Shown: positions 17,594 through 26,363, numbered from the stretch's first letter. The stretch: 64,000 nucleotides of DNA from Actinoplanes campanulatus (GCF_014647795.1 NZ_BMPW01000026.1:1-64000), one strand, 5' to 3'. Numbers and translations are program-made. Notes: generated by a model not told the origin, from the letters alone.

Positions 17594-19081
17594 ATGGCTG
17601 CTACCGTTTTCGCGAGGCGCTGGTACGCGCTGATCGCCCTGGCCCTCTGCACGCTCGCCATCGGTCTGGACAGCACGGTGCTCAGCGTCGCGCTGCCCAC
17701 CCTGGCCCAGGACCTCGGCGCCACCACCGCCGACCTGCAGTGGTTCACCACCTCCTACCTGCTGGTCCTCGCCGCCGCGCTGCTTCCGGCCGGCATGCTC
17801 GGCGACCGGTACGGCCGCAAACGCCTCCTCCTGATCGCCCTCGTGCTGTTCGGAGCCGCGTCCGTCGCCTGCGCGTATGCCCAGACCACCGGCCAGCTCA
17901 TCGCCGCCCGAGCCGCCCTCGGCCTCGGCTCCGCGGTGATCATGGCGTTGATGGGGGCCGTCCTCACCGTGCTGTTCGACGAGGACGAGCGGCCCCGCGC
18001 CCTTTCCCTCTGGGTCACCGCCAACGCCCTCGGCGTGCCGCTCGGGCCGCTGCTCGGCGGCTGGCTGCTCGACAACTTCCGCTGGGGCTCGGTCTTCCTG
18101 ATCAACCTGCCGCTGGTGGCACTCGGGCTGGTCGCCGTGGCCACCCTCGTCCCCGAGTCGCACGGCGACCGGCGGCGCCGCCCCGACTGGCTGGGCGTGC
18201 TGCTGTCGGCGTCCGGGTTGGTCGCTCTCACGTACGGGATCATCGAAGCCGGGGAACGCGGCTGGAGCGACCCGCGCGCCCTGGTGACCATCGCCTTCGG
18301 CGTGTTCGCGCTCGGCGCGCTGGTGTTCTGGGAGCGGCGCGCCGCGGCCCCGCTGATCGACCTGGAGCTGTTCCGCAACCGCGCGTTCACCGGCGGCACG
18401 ATCCTCGCCACGCTCGCCGGGTTCGCGTTCTTCGGCCTGCTCTTCGCGCTGCCGCAGATGTTCCAGGCGGTCGGCGGGCACGACGCGCTCGGCGTCGGGC
18501 TACGGCTGCTTCCGATCATCGGCGGCCTGCTCGTCGGCGCCCGGATCGCCGACAGGCTCGCCGCCCGGATCGGCGCCCGCGCTCTGATCGCGGCCGGCCT
18601 CGCGGTGATCGCCGCGGCGCTGGCGACCGGAGCCGTGCTCGGCTACACCCTGTTCGGAGCGTGGATCACCGCGACCGGCGTCGGCCTCGGCCTGTCCATG
18701 CCTCCGGCCATGAACGCGGCACTCGGCGCGCTCACCCCGGAGCGCAGCGGCGTCGGCAACGCCATGGTCCAGTCGCTGCGGCAGGTCGGCAGCGCGATCG
18801 GCGTCGCCGTACTCGGCATGGCGATGAACACCACCTACCGGGACGCGCTGCCCGCCACCGCCCCGGACGAGGTCCGCGACAGCGCGGCCGCCGGGGTCGC
18901 GGTCGCCGGCCGGCTCGGCGATCCGGCGCTGCTCGGCGCCGTGCGGGACGCCTTCATCGACGGGACGGCGGTCGCCCTGCTCGTCGCGGCCGGGGTGGCG
19001 GCGGTGGGGGTGGCGCTCGCGCTGGTGCTGCTTCCGGCACGGATCGCGCCGTCGAAGGCGCTGGCCGAATCCGCGGTATGA
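17594..19081 (+). CDS. MFS drug-efflux transporter, DHA2 (14-helix) type
   Basis: A 495-residue membrane protein with about 14 hydrophobic helices, fitting proton-coupled drug exporters of the QacA/EmrB group. Landmarks are LDSTVLSVALPTLAQDLG in helix 1, the loop 2-3 motif GMLGDRYGRKRLLL, and motif C-like GVPLGPLLGGWLLD in helix 5. Its substrate is unknown. It starts at ATG 17594 without a strong Shine-Dalgarno. The stop overlaps an ATG in the duplicated sequence before the TetR gene, which probably regulates it. Confidence 0.9.
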   Translation: MAATVFARRWYALIALALCTLAIGLDSTVLSVALPTLAQDLGATTADLQWFTTSYLLVLAAALLPAGMLGDRYGRKRLLLIALVLFGAASVACAYAQTTGQLIAARAALGLGSAVIMALMGAVLTVLFDEDERPRALSLWVTANALGVPLGPLLGGWLLDNFRWGSVFLINLPLVALGLVAVATLVPESHGDRRRRPDWLGVLLSASGLVALTYGIIEAGERGWSDPRALVTIAFGVFALGALVFWERRAAAPLIDLELFRNRAFTGGTILATLAGFAFFGLLFALPQMFQAVGGHDALGVGLRLLPIIGGLLVGARIADRLAARIGARALIAAGLAVIAAALATGAVLGYTLFGAWITATGVGLGLSMPPAMNAALGALTPERSGVGNAMVQSLRQVGSAIGVAVLGMAMNTTYRDALPATAPDEVRDSAAAGVAVAGRLGDPALLGAVRDAFIDGTAVALLVAAGVAAVGVALALVLLPARIAPSKALAESAV

Positions 19082-19155
19082 CGAACGGCCCGTGCCTTCC
19101 GGCCCGGCCGGCGCCGTCGAAGGTGCTGGCAGAATCCCGGGTATGACGAACGGCC
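19046..19155. repeat. Direct duplication of the MFS/TetR junction
   Basis: About 44 bp at 19046-19089 recurs at 19111-19155, offset 65 bp, with four or so mismatches. The unit spans the last codons of the MFS gene, its stop and a start codon with the first codons of TetR (ATGACGAACGGCC). The upstream ATG opens only a 22-codon frame that stops just at the real TetR start. Confidence 0.85.
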
Positions 19156-19733
19156 TCCGTGAACGCAAGAAGGCGAAGACCCGGGCCGCGATCCGCGAGC
19201 ACGCCCTGCGGCTGTTCGAGGAGCAGGGGTACGCGGCGACCACCGTGGACCAGATCGCCGACGCGGCCGAGGTCTCGCCCAGCACCTTCTTCCGGTACTT
19301 CCCGAGCAAGGAGGACGTCGTCCTGGTCGACGACGTGGACGCCGTGGTGGTCGGGGCGATCCGTGCGCAGCCCGCCGGGATCGCACCGGTCACGGTCATC
19401 CGGCGGGCGATGCGCGAGGCGTTCGCCAACCTGAGCCCGCAGCAGTGGGAGCTGGAGCGGCGCCGACAGCGGCTGGTGCTCGCCGTGCCCGAGCTGCGGG
19501 TCCGGGTGCTGCACCAGATGACGGAGGCCATCGACCTGGTGGCCGGGGCGATCGCGGAACGCGCCGGCCTCCCGTCCGACGACTTCTCCGCACGGGTGGT
19601 CGCGGGCGCCGCCATCGGGGCGATGCTGGCGGTGCTGCCGACGGCCTACTACGCCGACGGGGTGCAGCCGGGCGACTTCGACCGCGTGGAGCAGGCCCTC
19701 ACCCTGCTGGAGAACGGTCTGCCCCTGGGCTGA
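19143..19733 (+). CDS. TetR-family transcriptional regulator
   Basis: A 196-residue regulator. The N-terminal helix-turn-helix is clear: TRAAIREHALRLFEEQGY, then TTVDQIADAAEVSPSTFFRYFPSKEDVV, matching the TetR signature. The C-terminal half is the ligand-binding and dimer region. It starts at ATG 19143 inside the second copy of a junction duplication, 62 bp after the MFS stop. It is expected to repress the MFS exporter and itself, though the operator would lie upstream of the exporter. Confidence 0.92.
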   Translation: MTNGLRERKKAKTRAAIREHALRLFEEQGYAATTVDQIADAAEVSPSTFFRYFPSKEDVVLVDDVDAVVVGAIRAQPAGIAPVTVIRRAMREAFANLSPQQWELERRRQRLVLAVPELRVRVLHQMTEAIDLVAGAIAERAGLPSDDFSARVVAGAAIGAMLAVLPTAYYADGVQPGDFDRVEQALTLLENGLPLG

Positions 19734-19798
19734 CCGGCACGGCTTGCATCGGTGGTCTTGAATGGGTCGCGTTGCTGTCGCCGACCGTGAGGTTGCCC

Positions 19799-21319
19799 AT
19801 GCGCCGCATCACCGTACCGATCGCCCTGCTCGCCCTGCTCGCCCTGCTCGGACCGGCCGTTCCGGCGGTGGCCGCCCAGGCCGCGCCACCAGCGCCATCC
19901 ATCACCTGGACCGCGTGTGATCCGGCGGAGGAGGCCCCGGAAGGTCTGCTCTGCGCAACGATCAAGGTTCCGGTCGACTGGTCGAAGCCGGGCGGCCCCA
20001 CCATCGACCTGGCCCTGGCCAAGCGGCCCGCCACCGACCCGTCCCGGCGGATCGGCTCGCTGCTGATCAACCCCGGCGGGCCCGGCGGCTCCGGGGTCGA
20101 CTTCGCCTACACCTCCGGTGACGCGTTCTCGCCGGCCGTCACCGACCGCTTCGACATCGTCGGGTTCGACCCGCGCGGGCAGGCCCGCAGCAGCGTGATC
20201 AACTGCGACGGCGAGCTGATCGGCGCCCAGGCGATCCGGCTCTACCCGGACGACAAGACGGAGTACGCCGACCTGCGCGCTACCAACAAGGCCCTCGCCC
20301 TGAGCTGCCGCGAACTGAGCGGCCCGCTGGTGAAGTACGTCGACACCGCCAGCGTGGCCCGGGACATGGACGCCATCCGAACCGCGCTCGGCGAGAAGAA
20401 GATCAGCTACTACGGCGTCTCCTACGGCACCATGATCGGCCAGCAGTACGCCGAACTGTTCCCGGGCCGGATCCGCGCCCTGGCCCTCGACTCGAACATG
20501 GACCACGCGCAGACCATCGCGGGCTACCAGAAATGGGAGACGCTCGCCATGGAGGGCTCGTTCCTCCAGTTCACCGCGTGGTGCGACCGGACCGAGGCCT
20601 GCGCGCTGCACGAGCAGGGCGCCCTCGCCTACTTCGACGAACTGTACGCCCGGGCCGAGGCCGGCGAGCTGATCGTCGACGGGGCGCCGCTGCCGCCGGA
20701 GGACCTGGTCAACTGGGTTTTCGGCTACATGTACAACCCGAACTCCTGGTTCGACCTCGCGGAAACGCTGATCTACATCGAGGAGGGCGGCGAGAGCGCT
20801 CGCGGCGAGCCCGCGCCCAACGGGTACCTGCCGGTGATGTGCTCCGACTTCCACTTCGACGTCGGCGCCTACCCGGTGATGCGGGCCATCGAGTCGGCGC
20901 AGAACCGGCTCGCGCCGCACACCCGCCTGAACCCGCTGGCCTGGTCGGATCTGGCCAGCTGCCAGAACTGGCCGTGGGAGGTCACCAATCCGCCGCATCG
21001 GCTGCGGGCATCGGACAAGCTGCCGCCGATCCTGCTGGCCAACAGCCGGTGGGACGTCGCCACCCCGTACGAGTGGGGCACCAGCCTGGCGAGCCAACTG
21101 CCGAGCGCTCGGTTCCTGACCTATGACGGTGTCGGGCACGGCACCTACTGGCGCAGCGACTGTGCCCGGGCGGCGATCGACATGTACCTGGTCGAGCTGC
21201 GTACCCCGAAGAAGGGCACGCACTGCCCGGCCGTCTTCCCGTCGTCGCCGGTCACCACGCAGGCGGCACCGACGGTGGTGGACCCGCTGCCCGAGTTGAC
21301 CGGCCCGTTCCGCCGGTGA
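19799..21319 (+). CDS. Secreted S33-family tripeptidyl aminopeptidase-like hydrolase
   Basis: A 506-residue exported alpha/beta hydrolase. The start MRRITVPIALLALLALLG ends in a Sec-type signal with a likely cut after AVAAQA (about residue 25). The oxyanion segment is NPGGPGGSG, the nucleophile elbow GVSYGTMIGQ, the acid probably in SRWDVATPYEW and the histidine in GVGHGTYW. The C-terminus matches the TAP-like domain of Streptomyces tripeptidyl aminopeptidases. It removes N-terminal peptides outside the cell, or is a relative with changed substrate. GTGAGG lies upstream of ATG 19799. A strong palindrome follows the stop. Confidence 0.9.
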   Translation: MRRITVPIALLALLALLGPAVPAVAAQAAPPAPSITWTACDPAEEAPEGLLCATIKVPVDWSKPGGPTIDLALAKRPATDPSRRIGSLLINPGGPGGSGVDFAYTSGDAFSPAVTDRFDIVGFDPRGQARSSVINCDGELIGAQAIRLYPDDKTEYADLRATNKALALSCRELSGPLVKYVDTASVARDMDAIRTALGEKKISYYGVSYGTMIGQQYAELFPGRIRALALDSNMDHAQTIAGYQKWETLAMEGSFLQFTAWCDRTEACALHEQGALAYFDELYARAEAGELIVDGAPLPPEDLVNWVFGYMYNPNSWFDLAETLIYIEEGGESARGEPAPNGYLPVMCSDFHFDVGAYPVMRAIESAQNRLAPHTRLNPLAWSDLASCQNWPWEVTNPPHRLRASDKLPPILLANSRWDVATPYEWGTSLASQLPSARFLTYDGVGHGTYWRSDCARAAIDMYLVELRTPKKGTHCPAVFPSSPVTTQAAPTVVDPLPELTGPFRR

Positions 21320-21339
21320 TCATGGCATAGGGGCGCCGC

Positions 21340-21381
21340 TGGTCGCGGCCCGCGAGGCGGCCGCCTCGCGGGCCGCGACCA
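21340..21381. terminator. Perfect 21-bp loop-less palindrome
   Basis: Bases 21340-21360 are the exact reverse complement of 21361-21381, with the core GCGAGGCGGCCGCCTCGC. It lies 20 bp after the peptidase stop and 63 bp before the GntP start. A terminator or a regulator site are both possible; the absence of a loop would favour a cruciform or protein-binding site. Confidence 0.65.
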
Positions 21382-21444
21382 AGGACCGGCGGGCCGATCC
21401 GGACCGTGGGATTGAAACAGGTTTCGATGGGGTAGAGCCGCCCC

Positions 21445-22896
21445 ATGACGACCATCACCGATGCCGGGACCACGCAGCTCGTTCTCGCCGCCGTGCTCGG
21501 CATCGCGGCCGTCGTCCTGCTGATCGCCTGGGCCAAATGGCATCCGTTCCTGGCCCTGATCTCCGGCGCCGGCGTCCTCGGCCTGGCCGCGGGCGCTGCG
21601 CCGGAGGCGGTCGTCGACTCGTTCACCGCCGGGCTCGGCACCACGGCCGGCGGCGTCGGCGTGCTCATCGCGCTCGGCTCGATGATCGGCGCGCTGCTGG
21701 CCGAATCCGGGGGCGCCGACGGCATCGTGACCCGGATCGTCAACGGCGTCTCCGGGGCCGCGCTGCCATGGGCCATGGCCGGTGTCGCCGCGCTCATCGG
21801 GCTACCGCTGTTCTTCGAGGTCGGCGTCGTGCTCCTGGTGCCGATCGTGCTGCTCGTCGCACGGCGGACCGATGTCGGTCTGCTCCGTCTCGGCATCCCG
21901 GCCCTGGCCGGACTGTCGGTGCTGCACGGGCTCGTGCCACCGCACCCCGGACCGCTGGTCGCCATCGAGAGCCTCCAGGCCGACCTGGGCCTCACCCTGC
22001 TGCTCGGCCTGATCTGCGCGATCCCCACGGTGATCGTCGCCGGCCCGGTCTTCGGCAACTTCATCGCCAAGCGGGTCCCGCTGCCGGTGCCCGCGCTGCT
22101 CGCCGCCCCCTCTTCTTCCGACCGCCCCGCCTCCGGCCCCACCGGCGGGCAGGACTTCGTCGACCGCGGCGATCTCGCCAACCCGAACGCTCCCGGCGAA
22201 CTCGTCGACGACCAGGTCGGCCCACGCCGCAACCCCGGCTTCTGGGCCGCGATCCTGACCGTTCTGCTCCCGGTCATGCTGATGCTGGCCCGCGGCATCG
22301 CCGAACTGCTCCTCCCCGAGGGATCCGCCCTGCGCGACGCCCTGGAGGTCCTCGGCGAACCGGTCGTCGCCCTGCTCGCCGGGGTCTTCGTCGCGATGTA
22401 CGCCCTTGGCAAACGGGCCGGCTTCGACCGTAAAGAGACATCCGCGGTGCTCGGCGGCGCCCTCCCGCCGATCGCCGGCATCCTGCTGATCGTCGCGGCG
22501 GGCGGTGGCTTCAAACAGGTCCTGGTGGACGCCGGAGTCGGCAACGTGATCGCCGACGCGGCGCGCGACGCGAACATCAACGCCCTGCTGCTCGGCTTCC
22601 TGGTGGCCGTCGGCATCCGGGTCGCCACCGGTTCGGCCACGGTCGCCACGATCACCGCGGCCGGCATCGTCGCCCCACTCGCCACCACCCTCGACCGCAC
22701 CGACGTCTCGCTGCTCGCCCTCGCGATCGGCGCCGGCTCACTCTTCTTCTCGCATGTCAACGACGCCGGCTTCTGGATGGTCAAGGAGTACTTCGGCATG
22801 ACCGTCGGCCAGACCATCAAGACCTGGTCGGTCATGGAGACCATCATCTCGGTGGTCGGTTTCGCATGCGTCATGTCGCTGTCGCTGCTTCTTTGA
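21445..22896 (+). CDS. GntP-family gluconate/organic-acid permease
   Basis: A 483-residue membrane transporter with about 12-14 hydrophobic helices. Family hallmarks are GLPLFFEVGVVLLVPIVLL, GLSVLHGLVPPHPGPL and a late GSLFFSHVNDAGFWMVKEYF, all typical of GntP/GntT-type symporters for gluconate and related sugar acids. A hydrophilic loop of about 45 residues near position 220-265 (Ser/Pro/Asp-rich) is longer than usual. It starts at ATG 21445. No gluconate kinase gene is adjacent, so the substrate is not confirmed. Confidence 0.92.
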   Translation: MTTITDAGTTQLVLAAVLGIAAVVLLIAWAKWHPFLALISGAGVLGLAAGAAPEAVVDSFTAGLGTTAGGVGVLIALGSMIGALLAESGGADGIVTRIVNGVSGAALPWAMAGVAALIGLPLFFEVGVVLLVPIVLLVARRTDVGLLRLGIPALAGLSVLHGLVPPHPGPLVAIESLQADLGLTLLLGLICAIPTVIVAGPVFGNFIAKRVPLPVPALLAAPSSSDRPASGPTGGQDFVDRGDLANPNAPGELVDDQVGPRRNPGFWAAILTVLLPVMLMLARGIAELLLPEGSALRDALEVLGEPVVALLAGVFVAMYALGKRAGFDRKETSAVLGGALPPIAGILLIVAAGGGFKQVLVDAGVGNVIADAARDANINALLLGFLVAVGIRVATGSATVATITAAGIVAPLATTLDRTDVSLLALAIGAGSLFFSHVNDAGFWMVKEYFGMTVGQTIKTWSVMETIISVVGFACVMSLSLLL

Positions 22897-23019
22897 AAAC
22901 CTTTCTCCGGTACGGCTACCCGAACCCGCCGTAGCAGACCCGCGAGGCGCTGCAGCTCCAGACCATGCCGCGCCCGCCGGGCGTGAGTGGGTGGTCACCC
23001 TTACCCGCACAAACGTCCA

Positions 23020-23425
23020 GTCAACTGCCGACGTCGTCCGGCCGCCCCGCAGCCTGTCCCGCCACAGTCGAGACGGCGCTGACCCTGCTGTTCAACCGGT
23101 CGGTCCCCTGTCCGTTCCTCCGGCTCGTGTGCGCCGACCAGCGCACACATAGCGGTGTCCGTGGTCGCCCGCCCTTGTTGTTGCGCCGACCAGCGCACAC
23201 GTATCGGTTTCCGTGGTCGCCCGGCCGCGTGATGGCGGCAGGCCGGGCACACGGACGGCGCGACGTGAGCGCCCACCGGGCCGGAAGCGCGGGCGGCGGA
23301 TGGCAGGGGGCAATTGACCAGCGGGGTCAGCACTCGGCGCCAGCCGACCGTTTCCGGCTGGTCGTGGGTGTCTCGAGCGCCCCGAAACAGCTCCAGGGCC
23401 AGCCGGGCAAGATCGGCCATGGTGT
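23020..23425 (-). repeat. Interspersed palindrome-ended element, copy B (inverted)
   Basis: Read on the minus strand this matches copies A and C through most of its length, including GCTCACGTCGCGCC (23257-23270 on the complement) and the segment around TGTGCGCTGGTCGGCGCA. That segment occurs twice here, at 23130-23148 and 23182-23200, showing an internal 52-bp duplication. One end has the imperfect palindrome CTGTTTCGGGGCG/CGAGACA and the other GTCGAGACGGCGCTGACC. Confidence 0.75.
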
Positions 23426-23464
23426 ACAGCCTCCCGAGATCGGACACGCCGCATCATGTCTGCG

Positions 23465-23570
23465 GGGTGTCGGCATCGTGCTTGCCGGGCTGGGGGAGCG
23501 GGCAACGGCATCGTGTTTGCCGGGCGGGTGAGTGGGCGCTGACATCGTGCTCGGCCGGATGCGGACAGGC
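23465..23570. repeat. Three imperfect 33-35 bp repeats
   Basis: The motif GGCATCGTGCTTGCCGGGC recurs as GGCATCGTGTTTGCCGGGC and GACATCGTGCTCGGCCGG. It follows copy B of the interspersed element directly. No coding role is apparent. Confidence 0.6.
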
Positions 23571-23712
23571 TGCCCACATGGTGCCCGGTTCCCGAATCGA
23601 TGGGAGCAGCCGGATGGCACTCGGGTGCGGCGAGCCCCGCGGCGATCGGCCCGCGGACCTGTGACGGTACGGCGGAGTGAAATTTGCAAGATCATCACTA
23701 TGATCGGCGGCC

Positions 23713-24291
23713 ATGGGGAGCACCTATCAGACCGTGCTGGCCACCGGTGACCTGGACGGTGTCCGTAGAGCGCTGGCCGAGTCCCGGCAGAAAGCCGTGA
23801 TCATCCCGGTAGCCGAGCGGCGCTGGGCGGTGATCCCTCGCGGCGAGAGCGGCTACGCCGAGACCGCGACCCTGGCCCGGCTCATGAGCCTGCGTGCCGG
23901 TGAGTACGCTGCTCGGTTCGAGATGTACGACTCCGACGCCCTGCTCGTGGAGATCCTGCACCGCGGGGCGACCGTCCACGACTACGTCTCCGAGCAGCGA
24001 TTCGTCATCGAGGACTGGGATGACGACGACAACGAGATCCTGGTCGACCTGCGTGGCAACGTCTACCACGACCTGGAGGACGTGCCGCGCGGCCCATTTG
24101 GCGCCGAGCCATCGGCGTTCGCCCCGCTCGGCGTCGGCACCATCGACCTTGCCGGACTGGACGCCGCTCTACGCGGTCCACAGTTGATGGCCGAGTCGCA
24201 ACATCACGACGCGATGCATGCTCTCAATGTTGATCCTCGTCCACTGCAGATGACATATGAGCAGGCCCGCAAGTCACGTCTCGGCGTCTGA
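23713..24291 (+). CDS. Hypothetical cytosolic protein
   Basis: A 192-residue soluble protein, MGSTYQTVLATGDLDG..., without a signal or membrane segment. The central part is acidic (IEDWDDDDNEILVDL), and the sequence ends PLQMTYEQARKSRLGV. No domain is recognised. ATG 23713 is preceded by only a weak site, so the start is less sure, but codon use and amino-acid composition look coding. Its 3' end overlaps the convergent membrane-protein gene by 18 bp. Confidence 0.6.
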   Translation: MGSTYQTVLATGDLDGVRRALAESRQKAVIIPVAERRWAVIPRGESGYAETATLARLMSLRAGEYAARFEMYDSDALLVEILHRGATVHDYVSEQRFVIEDWDDDDNEILVDLRGNVYHDLEDVPRGPFGAEPSAFAPLGVGTIDLAGLDAALRGPQLMAESQHHDAMHALNVDPRPLQMTYEQARKSRLGV

Positions 24292-24945
24292 GCGGTCGAC
24301 CGGGCCGGGCGGCGGCGGATACGACGGCAACGGCGGCGCGGTGGTGCCGGGCGGCGGATATGGCGGCAAGGGCGGCGCGGTGGTGCGGGGCGGCGGATAC
24401 GGTGGCCAGGCCGTTGAGGTGGTGCCGGGTGGCGGATACGGCGGCCAGGCCGTTGGGGTGGCGCCGGGCGGACGATGGAAGAAGGCACGCGACGACGGCC
24501 GCAGCACCAACACCACGGCTCCGCCCTGCACGGCCATCGATGTGGCGAGCACCAGCCAGGCGAGCGCGGGACCGGACGGACTCTGCACAGCCAGGCCGGC
24601 GCACCACGCGGAGAGAAGGGGCAGCGCCGCCGTCGCGATGTGCGCTCCCGGAAAGCCGGACCAGACGGCCATCGCCGCGGCCGCGAACAACGGCATGGTG
24701 ACCAGCCCACCGCAGATCCATATGTTTCCGGGAAACCCGTCATAAACCATGCCGCCGACAGAGCACAGGGTCAGTTGCAGTACCGCGCAGAGCCAGAGGA
24801 GTAGCGCCGCGACGATCACGCTGCCGGGCCGGGCGGACACAGGAGGATTTGACACGGCCGGACCGTAACCGCGTTCCGCCCGGCGGTGGCGTCTCCACAT
24901 GACCCCTGCCCGGAACCTCCACGACTCCTTCACCGGCAGCCGCAC
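24274..24945 (-). CDS. Four-helix membrane protein with proline-rich repeat tail
   Basis: A protein of up to 223 residues with about four hydrophobic helices (from SVIVAALLLWLCAVLQL to MAVQGGAVVLVLRP). It is followed by a C-terminal tail of about 65 residues made of 12-14-residue units such as PPPGTTSTAWPPYP and PPRTTAPPLPPYP. The tail should be cytosolic or extracellular disordered sequence, as in many actinomycete proline-rich membrane proteins. The start is open: GTG 24945, ATG 24900 and GTG 24855 are all in frame, and the last two give a cleaner N-terminus. Function unknown. Confidence 0.65.
   Translation of the reverse strand: MRLPVKESWRFRAGVMWRRHRRAERGYGPAVSNPPVSARPGSVIVAALLLWLCAVLQLTLCSVGGMVYDGFPGNIWICGGLVTMPLFAAAAMAVWSGFPGAHIATAALPLLSAWCAGLAVQSPSGPALAWLVLATSMAVQGGAVVLVLRPSSRAFFHRPPGATPTAWPPYPPPGTTSTAWPPYPPPRTTAPPLPPYPPPGTTAPPLPSYPPPPGPVDRSDAET
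24305..24475. repeat. Tandem repeats coding a proline-rich tail
   Basis: GGCGGCGGATA or a close variant recurs about every 36-42 bp (five times between 24311 and 24440), alternating with GGCGCGGTGGTGC or GGCCGTTGAGG. On the minus strand it encodes PPYPPPGTT-type units of the membrane protein. Confidence 0.8.
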
Positions 24946-25019
24946 ACCTATGAAGGAGAAGCGGCTCCCGACCGGGAACCGGCAGGTCCGTTTCGGACGA
25001 CTACGCGCTGTGGTCGACC

Positions 25020-25345
25020 TTGTCCGGCTGGTCGTGGACGCTGTTTCGGAGCGTTCGAGACAGCACTGACCCCGCTGATCGATTGCCCCGCTGCATCCAC
25101 CGCCCGTGCTGTCCGGCCCGGCGGGCGCTCACGTCGCGCCGTCCGTGCGCCCGGCCTGCCGCTATGACGCGGGCGGGCGACCACGGAACCCGCTACGTGT
25201 GCGCTGGTCGGCGCACACGAGCCGGCGGGACGGACAGAGGATCGATTGACCAGCGAGGTCAGCACTGGCAGCCAGCGGGAACTGTTGGGCTGGCGCTGAG
25301 TGTCGTCTCGACGGTGCTGGGCAGCGCCCACGACCAGCCGGACGT
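25020..25345 (+). repeat. Interspersed palindrome-ended element, copy C
   Basis: Same orientation as copy A. The left end is GGCTGGTCGTGGACGCTG with an imperfect CTGTTTCG/CGAGACAG palindrome, then CTGACCCCGCTG. The body has GCTCACGTCGCGCC at 25127-25140 and CTACGTGTGCGCTGGTCGG near 25194. The right end has GACCAGCGAGGTCAGCAC and CCCACGACCAGCCGGACGTG. It ends a few bases before the SDR stop codon. No gene is seen in 24946-25351. Confidence 0.75.
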
Positions 25346-25351
25346 GACCGG

Positions 25352-26089
25352 TCAGCGGGCCTCGGGGTCGGGGCCGTTGACCGCGCGGCCGCCGTCGACC
25401 GGGAGGACCGCGCCGTTGATGAAGCCGGCGGCCGGGGAGAGCAGGAACGCGACGGCGGCCGCGACCTCGCCGGGTGTGCCGACCCGGCCCAGCGGGTGCA
25501 GTGCGGCCATCTGGGCGTCGGCTTCCGGGTGTTCGGCGCGGTACGCCTCGTACCGTGCCGTGGTGATCGAGCCGAGCGCGACCGCGTTGGCGCGGATGCC
25601 GTCCGGACCGTGGTCGACGGCGACCGCCCGGGTCAGGCCCTCGATCGCGGCCTTCGCCGTGGCGTAGGCGAGCGCGCCGCGAACCGGGCGCTGTGCCTGG
25701 TGTGACGAGACGTTGACGATCGCGCCCGGACGGCCGTGGGTGCGGAAGTGGTTGACGGCGGTGTGGCAGCCGGTCACCGCCAGGGCGAGGTTCGCGGTGA
25801 TCAGGTCGAGGACGCGCGGAACCGGATCGGACGCCAGCCCGGCGTCGTGGAAGACCGCCGCGTTGTTGACCCAGCCGGCCAGCGGGCCGGTGGCCTCGGC
25901 GGTGACGGCCGCCTGCCGCGCCGCCGAGGGGTCGGTGGCGTCGCCGGATACCAGCGTGACCCGGTCGTGCTGCCAGTCGAGCCGGCCGGCGACGTCCAGG
26001 ACGACCACGTGACCGTCGGCGGCCAGGCGTTCGGCGACGGCCCGGCCGACGCCCTGAGCCGCCCCGGTCACCACGTAGGAGAAGGACAT
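25352..26089 (-). CDS. Short-chain dehydrogenase/reductase
   Basis: A 245-residue classical SDR. The cofactor motif TGAAQGVGRA is at residues 8-17, the NNAAV strand near residue 95, the serine in NVSSHQ and the catalytic pair YATAK near residue 152, all in the normal order. The C-terminus GGINGAVLPVDGG-like segment (INGAVLPVDGG) is typical. It would oxidise or reduce a hydroxyl/keto group with NAD(P)(H); substrate unknown. ATG 26089. The gene stands alone between a repeat element and an AT-rich intergenic stretch. Confidence 0.9.
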   Translation of the reverse strand: MSFSYVVTGAAQGVGRAVAERLAADGHVVVLDVAGRLDWQHDRVTLVSGDATDPSAARQAAVTAEATGPLAGWVNNAAVFHDAGLASDPVPRVLDLITANLALAVTGCHTAVNHFRTHGRPGAIVNVSSHQAQRPVRGALAYATAKAAIEGLTRAVAVDHGPDGIRANAVALGSITTARYEAYRAEHPEADAQMAALHPLGRVGTPGEVAAAVAFLLSPAAGFINGAVLPVDGGRAVNGPDPEAR

Positions 26090-26119
26090 GTCGCCATCCT
26101 GCCGCGGGAAGAGGCTCCG

Positions 26120-26345
26120 GCCTGGATTCGGACATCAGGCATTGGCGGTGCGGAGATCGTCACCCGAGAGAGTCACTACAGGCAAATAAATTTTGTACGC
26201 GTAAAGCACTACAACTGCCTGAAAGTCCGTTTCTCTATACCGTATTGTCGGGATGATGTGTTTCCAATATGTTTCGTGGCTAATGTTTCTTTGCGGGCGC
26301 TTCGTCGGGAAGCTTAGTATTAGGACAAATCGGACCCCAATCCAG
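26120..26345 (+). promoter_or_regulatory. AT-rich leader region upstream of the small secreted protein
   Basis: This stretch is strikingly poorer in G+C than its surroundings (for example CAAATAAATTTTGTACGCG, CTATACCGTATTG and CTTAGTATTAGG). No convincing gene lies in it. It directly precedes the small exported protein at 26364, so a strong or developmentally controlled promoter is likely. Exact -10/-35 boxes were not assigned. Confidence 0.5.
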
Positions 26346-26363
26346 AAAGGTTCATGGGTCAAC

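Larger units (their letters stand above)
22897..23712. other. Long intergenic region made largely of repeats
   Basis: No supported gene in 816 bp. It contains copy B of the interspersed element (about 23020-23425) and a block of three imperfect 33-35 bp repeats (about 23465-23570). Reading frames here are shadows without ribosome sites. Confidence 0.6.

Noticed and set aside
23465-23570. 33-35 bp repeats as a CRISPR array
   Set aside because: Only three diverged units without spacers of constant size.
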